Shown here in pieces: positions 46,062 to 54,181 of a stretch of DNA of 64,000 nt. The DNA comes from Actinoalloteichus hoggarensis (lineage in GTDB: Bacteria > Actinomycetota > Actinomycetes > Mycobacteriales > Pseudonocardiaceae). The number at the start of each line of letters is the position of its first letter. Position 1 is the stretch's first letter. Under the pieces are notes generated by a model that worked only from the letters and a program-made list of their open reading frames with translations, did not search any database and was not told the DNA's origin. The stretch spans positions 3,286,001 through 3,350,000 of the forward strand of contig NZ_CP022521.1 in the NCBI RefSeq assembly GCF_002234535.1, given 5' to 3'. Made by a program: the position numbers and the translations under genes.

Positions 46062-46064
46062 TCT

Positions 46065-47699
46065 TCACACCGGTAGGACATCAATCTGCGGGAGATCGAC
46101 GCGCTCACCGCCGATCTCCCGCAGCCGTCGCAACCCTTGGGCGAAGGCGAAGAGCCCTTCGTTGCTCCAGGATTCATCGGCGGCCAGAACGGTCACGAGG
46201 TCACGATCCAGGCTGGAATACTGCCGCAGGCTGCGTGATTCCCAGTTGGCCTCGATGTCACCACCGAAGCGCGTCCAGAACCGCTCATCGTCGATCATGA
46301 GCAGGCTGGCGAACTCATAGTTCCCACTGATGGTGTTCAGACCGAATCCCGTGCATTCCATCCGAAGCCGTCCCGGTTCCTCGGACAGCCAGTGCATCGG
46401 CGCGGACAGCCGGTTCGGGTGCATCGGGTCCGCCACTCGATTGCCGTCCTCGGTACTGTCCACCTCGGAGTGCCCGAACAGTTCCTCCTCCAGTTCACGA
46501 CGCAGGGTCGCCCCGATACGGGTGTCAGCCCGGTAGTCCCGTAGGGGCTGGTGAAATCCCTTCGGGATGACGGCCAGCCGTCGCGCGGCATTCACGACCT
46601 GTGTCGAGCGTTCCTGGACCAGAAGTGCGTAATCGGCGGGTCCCCGAAACGGATCGGCCGGCCGCGCGATCGCACACAAGGCCAGGGCTCCGCCGACGCA
46701 GAGCCGCGAATCGAGATCGAGCACAGCCGCGAGCGAAGGAAGGTAGCGGTCCCGCAACGGCTGGCTGCCATGGCAGGGCGTCACGCTGCGGCTGACGGCG
46801 TCGGACAGCTCGGATTCCAACAGGTCCAAGGTGAGGGCGTATTCGACGAACGAGGCCAGCCCCACCGAGCCGCCGATGCGGGCAGGCTCGACGTCGGCGG
46901 ACAACAGCCGATACACCGGGCGGTCAGAGACACGGACTCCCGCCGTGACGGCCTCGGCCAACCGGTCGACGGCGTAGTACGGCGCGTCGTGTTCGCGAGC
47001 CGCCCCCGGCATCACGGCATCCAGTCGAAGCAGGTCCGTGGACGGTGTGAGCGGGCATCGCAGATCGAGCCAGGACGGACGGGTGAACACGGTTGTGTCG
47101 ATTCCATGACCGTCAATCCGAGTCCGATAGAAGCCGTGCCCCGGAACAGACCGGTCGTAGTAGGCCGCCATCGCCTCCGCCAGTGCGCCGCGTCCCACCC
47201 GCGCGGGAAGTCGCCCCGCGATCGCGGTTCGCACGCCCAGTTCGGCCAGCCGCTCGGTGACCCGGATCTGTGTGGTCTGTGGAGTCCAACGGGCTTGAGT
47301 ATCGAGCCAGTCGAACGCGGCGGACAGATCCGCCGCGACGGCCCCGAAATTACCGGGGGCGGGGCGAGTCATCACAGTCTCGGGAACGTGAACAGTCCTC
47401 GGCGAGGCCGTCCCGCCCGCGATGTCGGCCGTCCCGAGGGCGTCCCGTGGCGGGGACAGCAGGACATCGATGTCGAGGCCGAAGATGCGTTCGAGCAGAC
47501 GCGCGGTGACCGTCCGAACCGGACCGAGCGGTGCCCCGTCGGCGCGGTGCCCGGAGAGCAGCCGTTGTAGGTTCCGTGTACTCAGCGTGCCCGGCTCGCC
47601 GTGTTCACGCGCGAAGGTCTCGACGAACTCCGCGAACTCCTCCACGGACTGCCGCCGTTCCTTGATCTTCTGCTCCAGCACCGTCCGGTACACGCTCAC
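46065..47699 (-). CDS. HTH protein with C-terminal Nudix-like domain (paralog B)
   Basis: 544 residues, homologous to 44110-45711 from the middle domain to the end (for example LALCAIARPADPFRGPADY; IGATLRRELEEELFG; RFGGDIEANWES) but with a different N-terminal DNA-binding part (SVEEFAEFVETFAREHG; LSTRNLQRLLSGHRADG). The swap suggests a shared sensor domain with different operator specificity. It is convergent with the cupin gene, three bases from its stop. Start GTG 47699 chosen (GGGGTGG upstream); 47711 possible. Confidence 0.72.
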   Translation of the reverse strand: MSVYRTVLEQKIKERRQSVEEFAEFVETFAREHGEPGTLSTRNLQRLLSGHRADGAPLGPVRTVTARLLERIFGLDIDVLLSPPRDALGTADIAGGTASPRTVHVPETVMTRPAPGNFGAVAADLSAAFDWLDTQARWTPQTTQIRVTERLAELGVRTAIAGRLPARVGRGALAEAMAAYYDRSVPGHGFYRTRIDGHGIDTTVFTRPSWLDLRCPLTPSTDLLRLDAVMPGAAREHDAPYYAVDRLAEAVTAGVRVSDRPVYRLLSADVEPARIGGSVGLASFVEYALTLDLLESELSDAVSRSVTPCHGSQPLRDRYLPSLAAVLDLDSRLCVGGALALCAIARPADPFRGPADYALLVQERSTQVVNAARRLAVIPKGFHQPLRDYRADTRIGATLRRELEEELFGHSEVDSTEDGNRVADPMHPNRLSAPMHWLSEEPGRLRMECTGFGLNTISGNYEFASLLMIDDERFWTRFGGDIEANWESRSLRQYSSLDRDLVTVLAADESWSNEGLFAFAQGLRRLREIGGERVDLPQIDVLPV

Positions 47700-47945
47700 G
47701 AGCCACCCCACCCCGTAGGTCCGTAGATGTCGTCATCAGGTCCGACTCAGGTCATTCAGCTGACCATGAGCTGACGTGATGATGATTTCAGTCTGACACA
47801 GCCACAAAGGAGCTGGTCAGGCAGGTGATCGACGGAGGGCATCAGCGCCCGCCTCGAACCGTCGGGAGCCGGAACGCGGCCGGGGCAGCCGTGGCGACAC
47901 CCCACCCCGGCCGCGTTCTCCCGACCGAGTGGGAGGCCGCAGGCT
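47700..47945. other. regulatory gap upstream of paralog B
   Basis: Divergent gap with an AT-rich patch (47740-47800) containing two TCAGCTGA-like half-sites near 47755-47775. No gene is secure; a frame from GTG 47825 has moderate codon bias but no recognisable content. Confidence 0.35.
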
Positions 47946-48125
47946 ATGGCGAAGACCCCGGACGATCGCCCCTCCGACCCGTGGGCACCACTGCTCCCGC
48001 CGGACGATCTCACCACACGGCGAACACGCTGCGTAGCCTGGTTGACCAGCCGCTGCCGGGGAGGTGTGGAGTGCGACTGCGTGCCGGTGGCGGAGGCATT
48101 TCCTCGTCTGCCGCATGACGTGTAG
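47946..48125 (+). CDS. hypothetical 59-residue Cys-containing protein
   Basis: ATG with GGGAGG nine bases upstream. Text MAKTPDDRPSDPWAPLLPPDD then a basic, Cys-rich second half (RRTRCVAW, SRCRGGVECDC). Codon bias is good. No family recognised. It may be a small element-encoded DNA- or metal-binding protein. Confidence 0.4.
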   Translation: MAKTPDDRPSDPWAPLLPPDDLTTRRTRCVAWLTSRCRGGVECDCVPVAEAFPRLPHDV

Positions 48126-48261
48126 CAAGTAAGCTCTGAAGTGTCCCGCCATTCCATCTAACGCGCCGCTACTGCTACGGAGGTTGCAGGACGTCCAGGA
48201 CAGGTAGCTCGCCACCGTCCCGCAGAGATCGAAACAGTGCACTCACTCCCCTCAAGCAAAA

Positions 48262-48981
48262 TCAACGGCTACCCCGAAAAGCCAGAATCAACGCTAGCGC
48301 GCCAATCAAGTTCGCAGGAAATCCGAATATCTGGGAGACCGCTTCAAACCAATCCCTAGCGCCAACATAAAGCACTATCGAAACCTGCAGCAACAACGCG
48401 GTGCCAATCATACTTGAGGCCTGGGGCAACGAAATACCCTTCGACGCTAGTTTCTTTTCGGTCGACGAAACCTCCGAAGCAAGACCCCCTTCAATCAAGG
48501 CATCGACTTTATTAACCAATTGATCAAAGGCGATATTATTCGTGGGAACCTGTTCCAATAGCTTCTTTTCTGCGCCAGCATCGGGCGCGACTTGGAAACT
48601 TTCCGAAATCCTCTTCATGGTCTTGATGTCAAAAAAATTCTCGACATCAAGGTTCCGATGGAAGACACTGGGGTTCTTTCCCCCAGCAAGACTCACGTCG
48701 ATCCCATGAAGAGCACCACCCGGACCGAACATGTCCGCCAACCTCAGCGGGCGCGCAGCCTCCGACGCAGCCTGAATCGCAGGCCCCAAGCCCACCATCG
48801 TCTTACGAAGGTCCTTACTAATAGACCCAGCAAGACTCACGTCGATCCCATGAAGAGCACCACCCGGACCGAACATGTCCGCCAAATTCACTCCACCAGT
48901 AGGGCCTCTGGAGTCATACTCATTGCCCAACGTCGTTTCTTCATCGGACTGCTCATCTTGCGGCACCGCGTCGTTCGGCAT
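48262..48981 (-). CDS. low-GC membrane-tail protein with internal exact repeat
   Basis: About 239 residues; not recognised. GC content is clearly far below the surroundings. Two identical 20-residue units (starting LADMFGPGGALH and ending DVSLAG) are separated by 28 residues. A central hydrophilic helical part and a C-terminal hairpin of two membrane helices (MIGTALLLQVSIVLYVGA and GFPANLIGALALILAF) follow. ATG 48981 (MPNDAVPQ) is preferred; GTG 49017 would add 12 residues. It is the last gene before the right attachment site, a typical cargo position. Confidence 0.7.
   Translation of the reverse strand: MPNDAVPQDEQSDEETTLGNEYDSRGPTGGVNLADMFGPGGALHGIDVSLAGSISKDLRKTMVGLGPAIQAASEAARPLRLADMFGPGGALHGIDVSLAGGKNPSVFHRNLDVENFFDIKTMKRISESFQVAPDAGAEKKLLEQVPTNNIAFDQLVNKVDALIEGGLASEVSSTEKKLASKGISLPQASSMIGTALLLQVSIVLYVGARDWFEAVSQIFGFPANLIGALALILAFRGSR
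48682..48885. repeat. 60-bp exact direct repeat inside the cargo gene
   Basis: 48682-48741 and 48826-48885 are identical at all 60 positions and offset by 144 bases, in the same reading frame. This implies a recent duplication or conversion, since the rest of the gene shows no similarity between the copies. Confidence 0.9.
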
Positions 48982-49113
48982 GATGTTGATTCTAGCTGCG
49001 CCGGCACTCCCCCCCACCCAAGCAGGTCCCGCGAGAGTCGCAGCGTACCGGCACAGCCCTCAGTCTCTCACGCTAGACGCTGCGGATATCGAGCCGTGTG
49101 GTTAGTGCGCAAC

Positions 49114-49136
49114 TCCCCCCTCGGACACAATCACTA
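49114..49136. repeat. attachment site, middle copy
   Basis: Identical over 23 bases to 38464-38486. It marks the right end of element 1 and the left end of element 2. It also encodes the last residues of the second serine recombinase (CVRGGS). Confidence 0.9.
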
Positions 49137-49147
49137 TTCACCCGTGG

Positions 49148-49172
49148 AGAGGCCGTCGCATAGACGGCCTCT
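49148..49172 (+). terminator. intrinsic terminator beside the middle attachment site
   Basis: Ten-base stem AGAGGCCGTC / GACGGCCTCT with loop GCATA, followed on the plus strand by TTCTCGTTTTC. It overlaps the 3' coding part of recombinase 2 on the other strand. On the plus strand it would stop transcription from element 1 reading into element 2. Confidence 0.7.
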
Positions 49173-50703
49173 TTCTCGTTTTCATACCGAAGTTCGAGTC
49201 GCAGCTCCCGGTACAGCTCGGCGAGCCGGTCCGGGTTCGCCTCGGACAGGGCCGCTCCCACATCGCCGAGTGAGTCGATCATGGCGTGGATCTCGGCATC
49301 GGTGATCGTGGTCGGTGCCGGGGAGTCCGTCAGCTCCGCGTGCGCCGCTGCTCGTTCGGCTTGTGCCTGGTTGATCGGCTCGACCAGCGCGGCCGGGTCG
49401 ATCCCGGCGCCGATGGCGTCCTGAAACCGACGGAGCTTCGCCTCAGCCTCGGCGAGACGGCGTCGAACGTGTTCATGATCACTTCGCTGTCGGCGGTCGC
49501 CTTGCGAGTCGACCAGCGCTCGGACCGTCCGGCCGATGTTGGCCGGGGCGAACAGCTCGCCGATCCACCCGTTGACCGCGTCTCGAATAGCGTCTTCTCG
49601 CACGTAGATCGTGGGCGGATGCTCGGCGAGAGCCGGCGAGCCGGGCGCCAGCGTGCGCGCCGGGCACCGGTAGTACATACCGTGTCTGCGGGGACTCCCC
49701 TCCATCTTCCGAGAGCAGATCCCACACCGGATGTGCCCCCGGAACAGGTAGGTCCGTGTCGTCGCCCGGCCGGATCGTTCGGTCTTGCGGGCGGTGCGCA
49801 GCCCGCCGACGGACTTGGCCCGGCGCTTCACCTGGGCTTCTGTGAACTCCTCCACGGTGACGATCGGCGGGTGCGCCATGCTGCGAGACCGCACGACCTG
49901 ATCGGGCTTGGCGCGTCGGAACCGCGTGACGTGCCCGGCCGCGATGTCCTCGGGATCAATGAGCGTCTCGTGCCGAGTCCACCGGCCGAACACGGCATAA
50001 CCGGTGTACTTGGGATTGTCGAGAATCGCGCGGACCGTGCTTCCCTGCCAACCGTCTGCGAGTCGGTGCCGATTCTGCTCCGGTCGTCGCGCCGAAGGAC
50101 AGGCAATGCCCGCACGATTGAGACCGTTCGCGATCGCCCGATCGCCTTTCCCGTCCAGATACTCGGCGAAGATCCGACGGACGACCTCGGCCGCGTCCTC
50201 ATCGATCTTCAGCACCCGCAGGCGGTACCCCTCGGCCGCCTTGCGCGGGTTCGGATGCGGACCGGCGTCCACGACCGTGTAGCCGAACGGCGTTCGGCCA
50301 CCCTGATGCCGACCCTCGTTGAGCACCTGCGCGTCCATCGCCGCCCGAACACGGGCCTGAACATGCTGCCGCTCCGACTCGCTCATCCCGCCCAACACGC
50401 TCATGAGCATCTTGTGTGACGGGTTGCGCGGATCGAACCTCCCGCCCAGTTCGGGAACCCAGAGGTCGACCCCGTAGGCGGCGAACTTCGGCGCGATCAA
50501 CGAGAACTGGTTACCGAACCAACACCGCGTCCCCTCCCCCACCACCACCGCCGACCCACCACGGCCCGGGTTCTTCAGCTCAGCCAGCAGGCGAGCGGCG
50601 TCGGTCCGCCGCTCCCACGGGACCGACCGAGACTGCCCGACATCGAAGAACTCGGCCGCCACCATCCCGCCCAACGGCTCGACGAACTTCCGCGCCGTAC
50701 CGT

Positions 50704-50803
50704 TGTGAGTCGATCAACGCTCGAATCGTCCGACCGATGTCGACCGGGGCGAGCAGCTCGCCGATCCATCCGTTGAGCGCGTCTCAGATGGCGTCTTCTC
50801 GCG
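50704..50803 (-). pseudogene. fragment of another serine recombinase (C-terminal part)
   Basis: About 100 bases align with 49502-49605 (the stretch encoding the zinc-ribbon-to-coiled-coil region, GWIGELFAP...RTVRALVDSQ) but with many substitutions. It directly abuts the broken 5' end of recombinase 2. The junction shows that a third recombinase copy was deleted into this point. Confidence 0.75.
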
Positions 50804-50810
50804 CGCCTCG

Positions 50811-50848
50811 CCTCGGTCACCGACGAACGCACTCATCGGAGACCGAGG
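50811..50848 (-). terminator. possible terminator of the serine-hydrolase gene
   Basis: CCTCGGTC and GACCGAGG form an 8-bp stem around a 22-base loop, 23 bases after the hydrolase stop. The long loop weakens the call. Confidence 0.35.
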
Positions 50849-50870
50849 CCAGGAAGACACCGGCAGTACG

Positions 50871-52163
50871 TCAGTTCGCGGCGACGGGCGACGTCTCGCC
50901 CAGCATCGTGCAGACCGCGCCGTCGATCACTCCCTGCTCGGCGGTTCCGAGCTCCGGCTCGAACAGGCCGAACTGCGTCGTGGTGACCACGGTGACCGAT
51001 CGTGTGCCCGTCTCGTCGACGTAGTTCGCGCTGGAGTAGCCAGGGATTCCGCCGGTGTGGCCCCAGACCGGTCCGCACGGGCTCTGGTACTGCTCAAGGC
51101 CGAGCCCGTACCGCGCGCTCGCCGGGTCGTCGGGGAGTTCCACGACGGTGTCCTTCATCTCGGCCAGCTGCGCGGGCGGCAGCACCTCGCCGGACATCAG
51201 CGCACGCAGGAATCGTTGCCAGTCCTGCGGAGTGGACACCACCGCACCCGCGGCCCAGGACCAGGACGGGTCGATCGACGTCACCGTGACATGGTTGTCT
51301 CGAGCCTCGCCCGCGAAGGCGACACCTTCGGGCGTGCCGGGCGGCAGTAGGGGCGCGAGGTGTTCGGCGTCCGGTTCATATCCGTCGGCCAGCAGGTCAC
51401 CGTCACGGGACTCGCCGTCGACGGCCAGGTAGGTGTCGGGCAACTCCAGGGGCTCGAGGATCCGCTGCTGGAACAACGTTTCCATCGTCTCACCGCTGAC
51501 GTCCTCCAACACCATGCCGAGGGCGACGTAGTTGGTGTTGCTGTAGGCGTGGCTGGTTCCGGGCGGCGATAGTGCGGGCAGGGTCGTCCCCATCTCGAGC
51601 AGCCGAGCGGGCGGCAGCGGCGTGGTGCTCTGGCCGGTGATCAGAGCCATGACCTCGGGGGCATAGATGTAGTCGGCGAGGCCGCTCGTGTGATTCAGCA
51701 GCATTCTGAGCGTGATCTCATGCCCGTTCGGCACCGCGCCGGGCAGCCATTCCTCGACGGGGTCCTCCAGGGAGAGCCGTTCCTCGGCGACCAGCTGCAG
51801 CACTAAGACGCCGATCATGGTCTTCGTGTTCGATCCCATCCGGAACTGGTCTCGAGCCGTCAGGCGGTGATCGGCAGTGGTCCAGTCGGCCTGGCGCGCG
51901 AGTTCGATCGGCTCCCCGACGCCGTCGTCGACCCGGACCACGACACCTGGCACGCCTGCGGCGACGGCATCGTCCAAGAGGGTGGCCAGCGCGGTGCCCG
52001 GGGCCGGGGAGGCCAACGTGGTGGTCTCCCCGGCGGCGGGCGGAACGGCGGAGTCGGCGGGCGTGGCGCAGGCGGCGACCGTGGCCAGCACGGCCAGGCC
52101 GGCGGCGACGGTCGGCGTCACCCGTCGAGCGGAACCCCGGGACGCGGGAAACCGAATGCTCAT
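50871..52163 (-). CDS. serine hydrolase lipoprotein (beta-lactamase/DD-peptidase family)
   Basis: 430 residues. A signal peptide with lipobox (LAVLATVAAC, Cys32) anchors it outside the membrane. Active-site motifs: SNTK (Ser111, Lys114), YSN (Tyr207, Asn209) and HTGG. DD-carboxypeptidase or esterase activity on cell-wall peptides is likely. The ATG at 52163 has AGGAG six bases before it. It is downstream of, and on the same strand as, a two-component system with a 170-base gap, so it may be a target of it. Confidence 0.87.
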   Translation of the reverse strand: MSIRFPASRGSARRVTPTVAAGLAVLATVAACATPADSAVPPAAGETTTLASPAPGTALATLLDDAVAAGVPGVVVRVDDGVGEPIELARQADWTTADHRLTARDQFRMGSNTKTMIGVLVLQLVAEERLSLEDPVEEWLPGAVPNGHEITLRMLLNHTSGLADYIYAPEVMALITGQSTTPLPPARLLEMGTTLPALSPPGTSHAYSNTNYVALGMVLEDVSGETMETLFQQRILEPLELPDTYLAVDGESRDGDLLADGYEPDAEHLAPLLPPGTPEGVAFAGEARDNHVTVTSIDPSWSWAAGAVVSTPQDWQRFLRALMSGEVLPPAQLAEMKDTVVELPDDPASARYGLGLEQYQSPCGPVWGHTGGIPGYSSANYVDETGTRSVTVVTTTQFGLFEPELGTAEQGVIDGAVCTMLGETSPVAAN

Positions 52164-52332
52164 GGTCATCTCCTGTGGCGGGACGGTCCGCGGCCGGCTT
52201 GCCGCGCTGGAACCATTCAGCCAGGGACACCTCGTCGAAACGTCCCACGTTGTAGTGCCTTTCCCCGCCCTCGGCTCACTCGAAGGAATGACAGGAAACG
52301 ACCGGGGGATGTACGCCGTCACCCGTGGACGG

Positions 52333-52998
52333 TCAGGATCGAGTATTTCTCGCCAGCACCGCTGCCTGGGCACGGCTCTGGCAGCCGGTTTTGGCGAGCA
52401 CTCGGCTGACATGGGTTTTCACCGTGTGGAGGCTGACCACGAGGCGCTCGGCGATCTCGGCGTTGCTCAGTCCGTCCCCGACCAGGTTCAACACGAGGCG
52501 TTCTCGCGCGGTGAGGTTCGTCAGCCTGGCGAGGTCACGGGCGTCCGGCCGGTGCCGGGCAGTCAGGTGTCCGTCGATGATCCGCCGGGTCACCGCCGGG
52601 CTCAGCGCGCTGTGTCCGGCCGCCGAGGCTCGAACCGCGGCGGTCAGCTCCTCGTAGGAACTGTTCTTGAGCAGGAATCCCGCCGCGCCCGCGGCGAGTG
52701 CGTCGTCCACGTACTCGTCGATATCGAACGTGGTGAGCATGAGCACCTGAGTGCGGCCGGGACCGAGCAGCCCGCGTCTGCCCAGTTCGGTCAGCGCCCA
52801 CAATCCGTCTCGGCGGGGCATTCGGATGTCCAGCAGCAATACGTCGGGCCGGAGCCGCGCGCAGACGTCGACGGCGTCCTCACCGTGTGCGGCGGTGCCC
52901 ACGACGGTGAGGCCGGGCCGGCCCTCCAGGATCGTGGTGAGGCCGACACGGATGATCTCCTCGTCGTCCACCACCACCACGGTGATCTGCTCAGACAT
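52333..52998 (-). CDS. NarL/LuxR-type response regulator
   Basis: 221 residues. Receiver domain with acidic pocket DDEE (11-14), phospho-acceptor Asp57 (LLLDIRMP), Thr in MLTTFD and Lys in LLKNSS. C-terminal LuxR HTH (LTARERLVLNLVGDGLSNAEIAERLVVSLHTVKTHVSRVLAKTG). Partner of the kinase gene, which it overlaps by 8 bases. Probably regulates the downstream serine hydrolase; that is inference. Confidence 0.92.
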   Translation of the reverse strand: MSEQITVVVVDDEEIIRVGLTTILEGRPGLTVVGTAAHGEDAVDVCARLRPDVLLLDIRMPRRDGLWALTELGRRGLLGPGRTQVLMLTTFDIDEYVDDALAAGAAGFLLKNSSYEELTAAVRASAAGHSALSPAVTRRIIDGHLTARHRPDARDLARLTNLTARERLVLNLVGDGLSNAEIAERLVVSLHTVKTHVSRVLAKTGCQSRAQAAVLARNTRS

Positions 52999-54181
52999 CG
53001 GCGAACTCCAGCGGCATCGTGGCCATTACGCGGAACCCGCCGTCACCGGTCGGGCCTGCGGTCAGTTCGCCGCCCGACGCCTCGACCCGTTCACGCATGC
53101 TGATCAACCCGAGACCCGCCCCCGCCTGTTGCGCACCAGGCCGAACAGCGGGTCTGTTCACCACTTCGACCCGCAGTCGCCCGTCGTCGACATCGAGAGT
53201 GAGGGCGACCGCCGCTCCGGGAGCATGGCGGCGGGCGTTGGTCAGCGATTCCTGCACGATGCGATATCCGGCCAGTTGCACCGGCCGCGGCAACGCCTCC
53301 AGCTCGTGGTCGAGTCGCACGTCGACGGTTCCTCCGTCGGCCCGGTGCGCCGCCAGCAGCGCGGGCAGCTCGCCGAGCCCCGGAGTCGGACGCAGTGGGG
53401 CTGCCTCTGCCGGATCATGCAGCACCCGCAGCAGATCCCGCAGCTCCCCGCCGAGCTGCCTGCCCGCCAAGGCAAGCCCGTCGGCCTGGGTACGGGCCCA
53501 GTCGGGCAGGTCGGCACCTCGGGCACGAAGGGTCTCCGCGTGCACGACGAGCAGGGTCAGCGAATGCGCGACCAGGTCGTGCATCTCACGGGCGATGCGC
53601 ACCCGTTCCCGTTGGGCGGCCTGTTCGGCGCGCAGCTGTTGCTCGCGGGACGCGTCCGCCGCCCGCTCCTCGGCAGCGGCGAGCAGCGCGCGGCGAGTGC
53701 GGGCGGCGAAGCCCATCGCCCAGGCCAACGGCATCGGAGCCAGCATGGCGAAGACGTCGAGGCCGCCTCGGAAGTCCGCGGCGCTGGCCGTCCTCCAGTT
53801 GATCCAGAGGCCTGCTGCGACGATCACGCCGCCCGCCAGCGCGGCCAATCCGGTCCGAGCCAGGTGGACACCGTGGTTTCCCAGGTTGTAGAGGACCACC
53901 GCGAGCGGCAGGAAGACCAATGGAGACAGCCTGACTCCCCCGGCCGCACCGCCCACGACCGCCGCCACCAGCGTGCCGAAGATCAGCAGGAAGGCTGTGA
54001 CCGGCACTCGACGCCGAGCCGACAAGGCGACCAGGGCCACCAGTTCGAAGCCGATCAGCAGCGACCACGCGGTGGAGGACTCGTCCGTGCTCGGCTGTAA
54101 CAGCGGCGGCGCCACCAGGGTCAGCACGATGATCCCGGCATCCGCTTCCCACCAACGCCGCCGGCCAGAATCTCCCGTCAC
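52991..54181 (-). CDS. sensor histidine kinase (HisKA_3 family)
   Basis: 396 residues. About five to six N-terminal membrane segments with short loops (AGIIVLTLVAPPLL, LLIGFELVALVAL, FLLIFGTLVAAVV and others), so sensing is probably within the membrane. The dimerisation helix with phospho-His201 is RIAREMHDLVAHSL. The ATPase domain has ESLTNARRHAPG (N-box) and AGLGLISMRERV (G-box). NarL-class kinases of this form are common in actinomycete envelope-stress systems. Confidence 0.92.
   Translation of the reverse strand: MTGDSGRRRWWEADAGIIVLTLVAPPLLQPSTDESSTAWSLLIGFELVALVALSARRRVPVTAFLLIFGTLVAAVVGGAAGGVRLSPLVFLPLAVVLYNLGNHGVHLARTGLAALAGGVIVAAGLWINWRTASAADFRGGLDVFAMLAPMPLAWAMGFAARTRRALLAAAEERAADASREQQLRAEQAAQRERVRIAREMHDLVAHSLTLLVVHAETLRARGADLPDWARTQADGLALAGRQLGGELRDLLRVLHDPAEAAPLRPTPGLGELPALLAAHRADGGTVDVRLDHELEALPRPVQLAGYRIVQESLTNARRHAPGAAVALTLDVDDGRLRVEVVNRPAVRPGAQQAGAGLGLISMRERVEASGGELTAGPTGDGGFRVMATMPLEFADV

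Larger units (their letters stand above)
38487..49136. mobile_element. element 1: serine-recombinase integrative element with FtsK-type translocase
   Basis: About 10.6 kb bounded by the exact 23-bp repeats at 38464 and 49114. Contents: intact integrase, FtsK/TraB-like translocase, membrane protein, WhiB, excisionase-like HTH, XRE regulator, duplicated HTH/Nudix-like genes with cupin, and a low-GC membrane protein. This resembles an actinomycete integrative conjugative element, but no replication initiator was recognised. Boundaries are read from the repeats. Confidence 0.8.
49073..50703 (-). pseudogene. serine recombinase of element 2, 5'-truncated
   Basis: Homologous to recombinase 1 from residue ~56 (VEPLGGMVAAEFFDVGQSRS) to the C-terminus, but the first ~55 residues with catalytic Ser38 (YGRCSTEDNQ) are missing, so it is inactive. 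The N-terminal half is almost identical in DNA to recombinase 1; the zinc-ribbon and C-terminal half differ strongly. The C-terminus reads through the att core and ends 12 residues later in element 1 sequence. At 50703 the homology breaks off abruptly. Confidence 0.88.

Noticed and set aside
47825-48118. Frame from GTG 47825 in the gap after paralog B
   Set aside because: Moderate codon bias, but the last two thirds overlap a frame with a better SD (47946-48125), and no recognisable content; not listed as a gene.
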